A stretch of 46,347 nucleotides of DNA from Didymodactylos carnosus (Eukaryota > Rotifera > Eurotatoria > Philodinida > Philodinidae). Positions 21,981-32,751 of the stretch are shown here, one piece after another. The first letter of the stretch is position 1. The number at the start of each line of letters is the position of its first letter. The stretch spans positions 1 through 46,347 of the forward strand of contig CAJNOQ010000570.1 of assembly GCA_905250885.1 (NCBI GenBank), in the 5' to 3' direction. The notes under the pieces are model-generated. The model saw only the letters and a program-made list of their open reading frames with translations, searched no databases and had not been told where the DNA came from. Both the position numbers and the translations under genes were made by a program.

Positions 21981-22000
21981 GGGCGGGCGGGGTGGCGGGG
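21981..22000 (+). other. G-rich tract, possible G-quadruplex
   Basis: gggcgggcggggtggcgggg contains G-runs of 3, 3, 4, 2 and 4 separated by single or double bases, meeting the usual four-run pattern. It is the most GC-rich stretch seen in an AT-rich window. Confidence 0.6.
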
Positions 22001-23223
22001 TATGGAACGAAACATATTACCCGTCCACTTCAAAACATAGTGTTTTAGAGAACTCTTTTTTGAATAATGTTGAAAAGAAACAGAGCAATTGAGCTCGGTA
22101 TGCTTATTTCGAAGGAAGAAGGCTTTGCGATTACTGGTATAGAATGTTGACGAGCCTTATGTCTTATCTTAAAACTATATTATTGATAAAAAAAGCTTTT
22201 TAATTCAATAGAACAGTTACATATTCGTTCAAAACAATTTCTGCCAGTTAAAGTAATACCATATTTATAATTATTCGACGCACATACCTGAACATATTGA
22301 TATTTTTACAAAACGTGTATGCTAATAATAAGCCTCACTGATCACAATGAGTTGAGCAATTATTCACAGACCATGATTAGAACAAGTATCAGGGAACGGA
22401 TACTTAGTGAATTACGCTTTAGAATGTTTTGAGATGATGTAACTTTTGTATTTTTCCGAATGATATTTGTCAATTTATTTCAGAACATCTGTTCATAAAC
22501 TTTCATATCTCATAGTAAAGGTGTTATTGGTAATGAAACACTTTGACTGATTAGGCTTCATATATTTTAGACAAAACAAGAAAATATACAAGCACAATTG
22601 TCAATGTTGTGAACATACAAAAAAAGATAGAGAACACTAAATGAAAAAGTCACGTTCATATACACGCACACACACTCGAATGTTGCTGTTATTAATGCCG
22701 AACGACAAGTTAAATGACAATCAATGTCAATTCTTACTGTAATTATTAGCCATATTGAATTATCTTCTTTTTTTCATTATTTCTTCTTCAGCTAAATATC
22801 TAATACTACGACAAACAAAGCAAAAGAACATTTTGTATTATATGAATAAGAATGAGCAATATGTCGCTCTTATCCGATCGCCTGCAAATAATGAGCACAT
22901 AATAATCTTTTTAAAAAAGAAAAAGTTTGAAAAACGCATGCATTATCGTAATAACAGGTTGTTCATAAAAACAGAAAATAACATCATTTGAGTCTAAAAA
23001 TACAATGAAAACAAAGAAAAACGACAGATTTTAATAGATTTGAGATTTTACATTGAAGAGATAAATGAGGAGAGAAAGAAAGAGGAAAATTAAAAAGAAA
23101 ATGCACAATTATACAACACATATAAGAAATATGTCTACGTCAAAGGAGGTTCGATAACGCTTATATTAATAAATAGACATTTATGTCCAATTATTAACGT
23201 TAATTGTATTACCTGATTACATA

Positions 23224-26200
23224 TCAACATAATGATAGTAACATTTCGACGATTTCTTCTAATATTTTAACACCCGATTGAGTAAATGCATTCTAAGAAT
23301 AGAAATAAAACATCATTATTCATGTCACAGACTAAAACACTGGTTAACTCTTCTAGTTTCGATGATCTTCATCTTCATTTAGATGTGTAAGACACATATT
23401 TAGCCTGTATAGAGAGGTAGGATATTTACCGATAAGTTCATGAACAGAAAAAATTTTTTCAATATAAATGCAATCGTATTAAAATTTTGTAACGGCATTA
23501 ATTCTCTAATGCGATCAATATATGTCTAAAAAGATGGATAATATTGAATAAAAGATAAGATATTTCTTATACTATACATACTTTGTCCTTTAATAATATC
23601 AATGATAAAATAACACCAGCAAATGCTGCCAGAAAACTATATTCCATATGATGACTTGCTTTTTGTAATGCTTCAAAAATAAAACAAAAAAAAATCTATG
23701 TTATCTTCTATACACAAGTGAAACAAACTAGTATACCTCGATTAAAGTTTTCTCGACTCTCAGTTGTTACTCGAAGCTCCGGATTGAATGAATCTTGCTC
23801 AATTTCCATCCAATCATTTTCTTCTTGACTTTCAGCTTTGGCAGCTGATGCTTCATTGTCACAAAACAACTAAATATCGAGATTTTATTTTTTGAATGAT
23901 CATATGATAATTACTACATAGGGTTTGTCTATACTAACTTTTGCCATAAATTGATATATTTTCATTTTATTCGTACCAGTTAAACCAGGCATATCATCTT
24001 CCATTAAACGTTTATAGACATCTTTGCTATTTTGTATAAGATTTATCAAAAGATTCATTGCCTTGAAAATAAATAAACTTTTTAATCATATAAAAAAAAT
24101 ATATATAAAAATGTCTATATACCAGGGCCATAACATCGAATCGATCATCATTAGCTTGTGTTCGTTCAATAATAACAAGTAATTGAAATAAATTCATAAA
24201 AAATCGATCATCTAATATTAAACGTTTACAATTTTCTTCTAAAAAAAGTTATATTTCAAAATAAACTATTATTCTTAAATGAATATAATTTAGTCACTTT
24301 TAGATTTACCCGATTCATTTGTTAAAATAACAAGAACAGACATGATCGTTTTAGAACCATGTAAAAATATTTCATACAATGATGCATTTGACATCACCGT
24401 TGTCGGTGTTATTTGATGAGTTAACACAACGTCAACATCTTTGCTAGATTTTTCTTGTAAAGTATATTGTTTCATCCATGATAATGAGAGATCCAACAAT
24501 CTACAAAAGGAATCACTAATAACATATGCTAAAAATTTGGTTTGTATTCAACTTTACTTACTTGCTAAGTGAATGAAACAATGAAAATTGTTTATAATTT
24601 GAAACATAATCACGATTATCACTATTTTCATTCATAAAATCTTCTAACATTTTAATATATCGACATATTTTTCTATAACGAACGAGTATTTCACTTAAAG
24701 AATAACATTGATAATCATTATTAGATAAATCTTGAACAATTGATCCAACTAAAATGAAGTCAAATTTAATTATTTTTTATTTCAATTTTTATCATTTCAT
24801 TGATTTAAATATACCATCATCGATTATTGTACTTAAACCATCCATTAATCGAATATCATTTTTTAACCACTCTTTTAAATTTTTTCTTGTACAATTTACA
24901 AATGTTTCGAGTAAAATATCTGACGTCTAAAAAATAACAAACAAAAAATATTGATTAATTACAACAATTTTATAAAATAAAATATATTTACAGAAAATCG
25001 TTCATTATAAAATATTTCATTTGATTCTTGTGCATATTTTTTAACTAAATTTTGTATACGTTGACGTGTCTTTTCATATTCACGATCATTTTCAAATGAC
25101 AATTCATTAAAGTGATTATATGAATTAAGTAATTTAAATATTAATTTGATAGTATTTGGATTAATACCAGTCGATAGTGTGTCCCAACTTAAAATGTATA
25201 ATATAAATGACGTACACAAATTCAAACTCTACAAAATAAAATACAGTATAAAGACCTTGTTACTGTTTGTAGTAATAAGTACAACTTACTGGTAGAGAAG
25301 GAGCATCAGCTAATAATTCAAATACTTTATCAAGTGCACTTTCCGTACGAAGATGCATGCGAAAATTTGGATTAGCACATTGTTCAGCAAATTTAACAGC
25401 ACTAAAAAAGAAAATTACACAAGTTAGAATGTCCAAAAAGTTAGTATTTTAAACAATAAATAACTTTACCTTAAACATCTATCATCCAATAATTTTGTAG
25501 ATTTAAAACCGGCCAATAAATACTCCATATCATCGATATAACTCTGTGTTTCACCAAGTTCCTCACATGTTGTCGGTTGTCGAATATTTGGAACGACTGT
25601 AAACATCTATAAAATAAAAAAATTTCAATAGTGTTAGTAGAATTATTTATTATTGGCATTTGTAAAGCTCACATTTTTTTGATTTCTTGGACAAACAATT
25701 TTCATTTTACCATTTTCAATTATTTTTGTGGCGCTAGAAGTCGCAGTTGTTCCACTATTATTTACTACCATTCGATTATTCGTTTGAGATGGACAAGAAC
25801 GTAATAATTTTGTAGTGGTAGTAGTTGATGTTGATGTTGCTGTTGTAACTGTCGATGAGCAAGGAAAATGAACGCCTTTTGAATTTAGAACTGTTATGCG
25901 ACTGATTTGTTCACGATTCGAATCAATGATTTCATTAGCACGATTTGATTGAGAACAAAATTTATCTTCGACTGGAGACAATGGTTTTTCATCATCAAAT
26001 TCCAATTCTTCAGCACCAAAAAAATCTTTATGATTTAACTGAGCACGATTAGCCTAAACGTAAAAAAAAGGTAAAATTAGACATTTTTTCCACAAGTTTT
26101 CAAAGAAGAGAACATGAGTATTTCTTACTTTTTTAAGAAAATGTAAACAAAACTATATAAAATTGTACTACGCAAATAATCACGATTATCTTTAATCTTG

Positions 26201-27841
26201 ATTAAACTAGTGGTGTAACCGCTACTTTAATCAACGATTATTTTGAAAATCATGTTCGGAAGATGATTATCTTTAATCGCGATTAAATTTAATTATGATT
26301 AACTTTAACCGCCTGTATCGGAAAAAGGATCATGATAGCGGCGCTTATATATGACTGCTCAACTGTAATAACTAATCAGTCTGAACTCTGTTTTGCACAC
26401 CAAAGAATTTTTCTTGCATTACTATACTCTGTCACAGATTAATAAATAAATAATTAAAAATAATTTTATAATAATAACTTTTTTTGTTAAAAATGTCTAC
26501 GCAGAGTTACAAGAATAAAATAAAGGCAAAAAGATCTTGGTAGTCTGAGCAGGAGTGGACGAGTCCGATAATCTTTTAGATTCCTTTTTGATGATTGTGG
26601 TTTCTTTCTTGTTTTTTTCTGCGCCATTTAATATATCAATCTTGTTGAAACAGAAAAAGTTACTAAAGTAAACTTCTGTTACATTTTAACAATGTCAGTT
26701 GAGATACGTTGGTTTTCGTAAAACGTGCTCTTTCGCGTCTAATCAAAAATCCTGATTAAGAAAAAATACGCTCAATGGGTGCCGATGTAGCCGAAACACA
26801 TAAAAGTTTTCTAACTAATTTACTGAGCCCTGGATAGATATTCGATTTTTTGAAAATAAGATTACTTTGCATGCTCGTCTCCCGCATAAAATTTTCAATT
26901 TCTTGTGAAACAGAAGTTGTTGTTATTTCAGTTTTCATTCTTTTTTAATAAAGAAAGATTAAACAAATGCGAAAACAATTGTTTTGTTTTTGTTGAATTG
27001 CTACAGAAAAATTTAGTGTTAATTTATGTTAAAACTTGACTCGATCGAGCTCGAAATACAAAAACTCAGATTTAAGTCCGAGTCTTTCGAAAGAATCGCC
27101 AGTCCGATTCCAAGTTTGAGTCCGCAAAAAAATCTTCGAGTCCGGATTCGGACTCACCCATCCCTGGGCCTGAGGAAGAAACAAAGTTGCTGTTAAATTT
27201 GTTAAAAGATGAAATGATATCGAATGAAAGAGCAAGTCATTGGAATCGAAGAGCCTGAAAAAAAGTATAAGAAGGTTTATTAGCAGCCAGTATCAACAAA
27301 TTCATTGATCAGATTAAAGAGTATTATTGTATTCATGTTAACTTGCCAACACAAAAATGAGTTATCTCCTGCCCACTGAGTATTTATAGTTATGACTATC
27401 ACGAGTTAAATCACGATTATCTTTTTAATCGTGATTAAATATTGTTAATCATAATCCAAAATAATTTCGGTTATACTAGAAAATGCTTAATCGTAATTAT
27501 ATTTTAACCATGATTAAAGGTAATCGTGATTATTTGCGTAGTGTAACTGTAGTGTTGATCCTTCTTACTTTGTAACTTGTTGAAAATATTTTTCTTGGTC
27601 CATTATAAAGTTTTTTTGTAGATGTACGTTTAGTTTTTCGTAATATCAATTTTTTCTTTGTTGTAGTTGTTGTGCCATCAACATTGTCTGATTCTTGAAT
27701 AACAGGTATTTCAACGACACTTTTTCCAGATGATGATGGTTGTTTTTTCTCGCAGGGAATATTTTCGTTTAAATTGCATGTAGTCGAAGGTGGAGCTTCA
27801 ACATTACGTATTTTGTTAAAAAATACTCGCCGAGGACCCAT
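23224..27841 (-). CDS. WAPL: WAPL-type cohesin release factor
   Basis: WAPL with PDS5 opens the cohesin ring and unloads it from chromatin. Fourteen exons on the minus strand join in frame (2256 nt, 751 aa): 27569-27841, 25673-26053, 25470-25606, 25290-25401, 24992-25228, 24815-24926, 24562-24748, 24310-24500, 24123-24238, 23939-24061, 23737-23869, 23582-23670, 23430-23525 and 23224-23292. All have gt..ag boundaries; intron 1 is 1515 bp and holds a transposon. The WAPL helical domain begins in exon 3: GETQSYIDDMEYLLAGFKST, then ANPNFRMHLRTESALDKVFE and LCTSFILYILSWD. It runs to the C-terminal ILEEIVEMLLSLC. The N-terminal ~215 residues are low complexity and basic, much shorter than the several hundred of the human protein, and contain no FGF tripeptide of the kind vertebrate WAPL uses to contact PDS5/SA. 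An acceptor-like tttatttag lies 12 nt upstream of the ATG. It looks intact. Confidence 0.94.
26167..27542. mobile_element. Dead hAT transposon in WAPL intron 1, ~1.38 kb
   Basis: Both ends carry ACTACGCAAATAATCACGAT as inverted repeats, followed by subterminal arrays of TTAATC/GATTAA motifs. Inside, on the minus strand, is a relic of the hAT transposase C-terminal dimerisation domain (26663-26938). The 8-bp flanks aaaattgt and gtaactgt agree at only five positions, so the duplication is eroded or my end is off by a base or two. The right end stops 26 bp from the WAPL exon 1 donor. Another GAGTCCG-rich segment (about 27040-27160, ending acccatccctg) is probably a nested element fragment. Confidence 0.82.
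26663..26938 (-). pseudogene. hAT transposase C-terminal (dimerisation) domain relic
   Basis: Minus-strand translation gives YPGLSKLVRKLLCVSATSAP followed by IERIFS, the conserved hATC block. Next come a TAA stop and, in the same frame, SGFLIRRERARFTKTNVSQL, the continuation of the same domain (R..R..L...v pattern). The in-frame stop inside the domain and the absence of the catalytic N-terminal part show that this copy is non-functional. Confidence 0.8.
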
Positions 27842-28104
27842 GGTATATAAATCTAAATAAAAAACAGTAAGTCGTTCAAAGGACAGAGAGCAATAACAAT
27901 ATCAAATTGCTAGTCTTTATTAAAAAACTCTTAATCATGTTAAACCAAGTTAAGGGTATTTCAGTCGCAATTACACTAAACTTTTTATTTCTATTATTGC
28001 CCTTTATCAATAATGATGTTATCGAAAACGCTAGTCACTATTATATAATTGAGAAGCGATGATCCATAACACATTAAAAAAAATAAATAACGGATAAAAT
28101 GTCA

Positions 28105-28137
28105 GTTCATGTCTATGAATTGTTCATAGACATGAAC
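28105..28137. repeat. Perfect 15-bp hairpin with 3-nt loop
   Basis: gttcatgtctatgaa (28105-28119) pairs exactly with ttcatagacatgaac (28123-28137) around ttg. Confidence 0.9.
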
Positions 28138-28477
28138 GAACATGGACACGCAAACATTTTTTCACCTTTTTTCAGGGAAAAAATTGGTGGTGGCTTGTCT
28201 CGGGAAGAAAAAATAAAACATTTTATTTTATATTATGCAATTTGCCATTCTCTCATTCCTATGCTTTTTTACTACAATGAATCAAAGCGATCTGAATGAA
28301 TGAATTAAATAGAACAGTAAAAGTATTGAGATGTTAAACGCAAAGTCGCTTTTAGTAATTCTGGACGGCGTTCTAAATCACCATAATAAAATCATACAAA
28401 ATAGTTCATGTTCCTGTAGAAGATACCGAAGTCAGCGAGCAGGAAGGAATCAAAGATGGAGACCGAGAACTACAGCA

Positions 28478-28549
28478 TGGTTTAGTAGTTATATTGTTCG
28501 TCGTGTACTGGAAACGTGCTGTGTTCGAATCGCAGAACGTCAATTTTTT
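28478..28549 (+). ncRNA. tRNA-like relic or SINE head (weak)
   Basis: A box-like TGGTTTAGTAGTTA, then 30 nt later a T-arm-like ctgtgTTCGAATcgcag with a 7-nt loop and a 5-bp stem, then a T-run about 10 nt downstream. This is the spacing of a pol III internal promoter with terminator. The acceptor and D stems do not pair properly, so this is not an intact tRNA; a tRNA-derived repeat or chance match is possible. Confidence 0.22.
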
Positions 28550-28580
28550 AAGTTACTTATGTCTTAGTGTTTCGAATCAT

Positions 28581-29259
28581 CCGTCCGACAAGGGTAACGA
28601 CTAATCATCGAAAGTATTTTCATCGAACGACATTTCATCCGAGTCCGACACTGGCTGTAAGTAGCTTCAGTTGAAGGACAGTTTAGGAAATGCAAGTTAA
28701 TTCTTCGACATGTGACAAGGAAATACAGATATAAAGTAGAGGAAAAAAAAGTGCGTTGATTTGAACGTGATCACAGTAGAACAGAAAGGTTTTTAAAAGG
28801 TTAATAAAGCAGTATATGTATACATATCATATTATTTATCTTCCTTTTTACATGATTTGTGCGATACGAATATGTTATAGTTAAATGCAAAACCTTCTAT
28901 CACTTTCATAAATATTGTTAGGAGTAAAATTTGATTATAATTATGGCCAGTGTTTTTATCAACAACTGAAGGTAAATGTTTACTGCGTTTTAATGGTTAC
29001 GAATATGTAACTGAAAAAAACAATGTCACATGTCGAAGAATTAACGTACATTTCCTAAACCTTCCTTCAATTCAAGCTACTTACAACCAGTGTACTTTTA
29101 TTTACTTTATGATTATCGTTCAGTTATCTAACAAAATTCAATAGTACATCAATGCGATGAAAAATCTTTCAATGAGATTGGTTTCGATAAAAAGTCGTTT
29201 AACAAAAGGTCCATGCGATGAAAAATCTTTCGATGATTTGTCGTCGACTCGTCCGACAG
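28581..29259. mobile_element. TIR element, ~680 bp, diverged long inverted repeats
   Basis: Inner arms 28649-28717 and 29024-29093 are inverted copies, with shared gtaagtagctt, tttaggaaatg and gttaattcttcgacatgtga. Outer parts also match, with aatcatcgaaag and tttcatcg near both ends and a cgtccgac/gtcggac edge. The right arm additionally contains a 60-bp-spaced duplication of atgcgatgaaaaatctttc (from 29152 and 29212). No ORF of a transposase. No target-site duplication identified. Confidence 0.65.
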
Positions 29260-31088
29260 CATACTCACGACGTTGTGACGTACAATGTAGCTCCTCTAGC
29301 TAGTTCGTGCAGCTTTCCGGATAGTTAGTACGTAGTTAGTGAGTGTGTATGAGGAGCTCAAATACCTTCTGTCCACAGCTATGGCTAATGACTAGTAACG
29401 AGATGGATACTCATGCCAGAAGCTTGTCAACTACAGGGAAGATATCGAGCTATTGAAACTGCTATTCGGCAACACCCTGTACCGGAAACGGGGCACTTCT
29501 ACAGACTAAGACTGTTTATTCACGAAAAGTGAGATTGAGCACATTCTCTACTGTAGGTGTGTGTGAGATTTAGGATGAGGGTGTGCTGAATTTGTAGAAG
29601 TACCGGAAACGATAGCCGCAAGACGGGGTATTTTTCCTTCTTCCACAGAACGATGACTTTTCATATTGAAAAGAGTAACAGTTGAACTGCATGTCTAGTT
29701 TTGCATGTGTAAAATTGAAGTTTAAAAAACATGTTATTTATCTGGAAGAAAGAAAAAGTGATGGTTTTTTCGGGAAAATGAGTAAAAAGTCTAGAAATTC
29801 GCTGGACAAATGGATGAGCATTAACACAAAAATGCTCGTCTGTAGATATAAAAAAGCGTTCATGCTGACCTCTATATCTCGGATTCAGAGTATCTTTTGT
29901 ATAAATGTCTGCGTAAAAATTTTTACAATGCTATGACCGCTCATTATGAATCTATATGAAGATAGTATATAGCATCAGCCATCGTTTTCCACCGTGTCTC
30001 TCGGGAAAATCACTACCATTCCATCAAAAATGTGCTTGAAGCATAACAAATTCTTGCATGTATGGTTTATCAGAGAAGAATGGCATTTAAAACCTAAAAC
30101 TGTGATTAAGATACAAAAACCGTTTTCTACGAATAAAAGGAATGATCCCAAATAATACTGCGCGCGCCAGGTCTAAATCTTTTTTAAATTTTTCTTTCGT
30201 TCTCTTTACGCTTAACGGACGTAATACCAGCCGATCAACAAGTTTAAATTTGCTTAAGCTATAATGCATAAGAAAACGATTGCACCTCTAACCATGTGAT
30301 GGGACGATGTCGATACCTAATGGTGATTGGTTCAAAGAGTAGATGAATAGTTCACCAGAAATGCAAAAAATACATTACATTACTTAAAGAAGCAACTAAA
30401 GACAAAATTCTTTGTGGTGAAGTTACAGTAAAAATCTTTTTTGTATCGTCTTTAATATTAAATGAAACGTATTTGCTATGATATAGGGGAAAGCATTACT
30501 TTAGATGTATTTAGTATCAGTTCCACTACCAGTTAGATTTCGTGTATCATAGCAATTGAAAGTTGTTCTTCATTTTCGTGTCACGTTCTTTCCATTATAT
30601 GATACGGCTTTTGCGTTTTGTGAGTTGTTTACAAAAACAAAAAGTAGATTTTCTTCTTTATTTATTTTATTTCATGCATATACATGTTAGATGATATGAT
30701 GGTATAAATCATTTTTTTCTACACTTTGTTTTTCCAAGCGCTGTGTATTCACTAATTCTGAAAAAATTGCCTGCTAGTGCAATATCAGAAATACAAGAGT
30801 CTGTGTACTGATGATAAATTAAGATCGGCTTTTGTTCAGATGAACTAAAACTCTGTTAAGAAATAGTATACCTTTAGTAAACTGTTTTCAGAGCGTTGGT
30901 ACACTTTGTCATTAAGCTCTTTCACTGTTTCAGAAGTGAATATTTGTTGATGTAAAACTAGTGGTTTTAAAAGAACGGCGTCGCATAATAGTTAAGTTAA
31001 ATTCAAAGTGATTGTTACTGAATATAAAGATCTATTGGATAGAAATTCTCATGATATTACTCATTTAGGAACAAAAATTCTTTAGGAT

Positions 31089-31197
31089 GCAGTTGAAACC
31101 ATGAGAACGTCAACTGATTCATTGTCACAGTTGTGTGACGATGAATCAGTTGAACCCTGTGACAATGAATCAGTTGAAGTTCTCATGGTTCAACTGC
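31089..31197. repeat. 41-bp-arm hairpin inside a short ORF
   Basis: The left arm 31089-31130 and right arm 31157-31197 are inverted copies with one mismatch and one single-base gap. The loop itself contains a further copy of the internal motif gatgaatcagttga. An ORF at 31101-31292 reads through it, giving CDDESVEP and CDNESVEV as near-repeats. Function unknown. Confidence 0.85.
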
Positions 31198-32751
31198 AAC
31201 TGCAAACTGTAAATACAACCATCGATGTTGATGCAAGTGAAGAAGAAACGATTATTAATACTTCAACGCCCACTAAGTTAATTCTACGCTAGCTACAATT
31301 ACGGCTTCATTTCAACTCCAATCCCACGTCATTGCCAATTTCTTTTCTTCGCTGCCTAACTTTCTACTGTGACTTTCTTATGAAAAATCAATGCAAATGA
31401 AAATGATATTTAACTTGGCTAATCTATGTTTTATTCACCTCACATCTGTTTTTACAAGATATCCTCTCCCATTTTTGAGGCCATTCCCAGTCTCTTTTTT
31501 ACGAAGTTATGATGTTTGTTGAACTTTAACTCTTACATCTCACACTTCGTTTTACTAAATTGTTCCATACCTTTAGAAAAGTATAAACTCGTAGAACAAT
31601 GTTTTGTTCCATACGATGTTTTCCAAGTCTGTAGAGTACAAACGTTATACGATAACTCATGAGAAAATTGTTTAGTAATTTGATGTGTTCTGTTAACACT
31701 GCGTTCAATCTTCAATATATCATTGTTTCTCCTCGAAAACCTCGTCCACTCGAAATCATTCAATGGAAAAGAGTTCCGTTAGCTAACGTTTAAAAGCAGC
31801 CAGTTGGAGGTCGTCAAAAACGAATTTCTTTTATTAACCTTGAAAGTAATGATTCACAAAACAAGGATGTAAAAAGTTGAAAATAGCGATTACACTAAAA
31901 GTCGATTGCTCAAACCCAGATTTAATATTCATCCTCCTTGCTAATGATGTTCCAAACCATTTCCATCCTGATTATAAAACACTTTATATACAAAGTCAAA
32001 ATCTGGCTGCTTCTTTGATGAACAGTAATGACTCAGATAATGTTCATCTACTTTCCGTAAAATGCAGTAATCAACGGTAAAAATGTGCTATGATTATTTG
32101 TGATGTCACGTTTTTCCTGTAATTTTTGTTTTCAGTTTTTTTTATAATGTGAATAAAATATAAATAAGAAAAACGTTAAATGTTGCAGCATGCAACTACT
32201 GCCAGTTTTTTACATTATCTCTAAAAATGACTACGCTTAGAGTAAGTGACGAAACCCCTGTGTGATGTCTGAATTACAGTAGAGGATTAAGATCGAGAGT
32301 AATTAAATACCATAAACGATATTTTCTATTGCTAATACCCTTATCTTTAGGCTGCTTCCAGATTTGTTCTGTGATAAAGAGCGTCTTTCGCTTGCGTATC
32401 TGCTTTTATTTCCTTTTTTGGATTGCTCTGTATTTCTCATTAAGATAATTGCGGATCTCTTTTTATGGGAAACTTGAACTAGCAATTTCAATGTTGGTAA
32501 AGGAGTGGAGCGCTTGATTAGTTATTGCAAAAAGGTATTTTGGCTCTTGAAGTATGCTCTTTACCCTTATCTACACTATTACTGACGAAAGCATCTTTCT
32601 TGATATTTCAAGCCGCTGAGAACAATGCAGTAGATCATTTTTTCTACTGTTTATCCATCAAGTTTTCTTTTTGTGACACCAAATTAAACAAGTTTTGATT
32701 TAGATCTCTGTTCTACTTTTTAGACAAACACAAAACAAAAATATATTACAA

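Larger units (their letters stand above)
21133..23223. other. Intergenic, no gene seen; hairpin and G-rich tract
   Basis: Contains a perfect hairpin (21314-21339) and a G-rich tract (21981-22000), listed separately. Convergent 3' ends of the Cys-rich gene (plus) and WAPL (minus) border it. No coding exon found. Confidence 0.5.
27853..32723. other. Gene-poor interval between WAPL and Maelstrom
   Basis: The 5' ends of WAPL (minus) and Maelstrom (plus) face away from each other across ~4.9 kb. I see no conserved exon. It holds a 15-bp perfect hairpin (28105-28137), a tRNA-like segment (28478-28549), a TIR element (28581-29259) and a 41-bp-arm hairpin inside a short ORF (31089-31197). A direct repeat of gtaccggaaacg occurs near 29480 and 29602. 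Confidence 0.5.

Noticed and set aside
22755-22991. 78-aa ORF between the Cys-rich gene and WAPL
   Set aside because: Composition is that of random AT-rich DNA and there is no family match.
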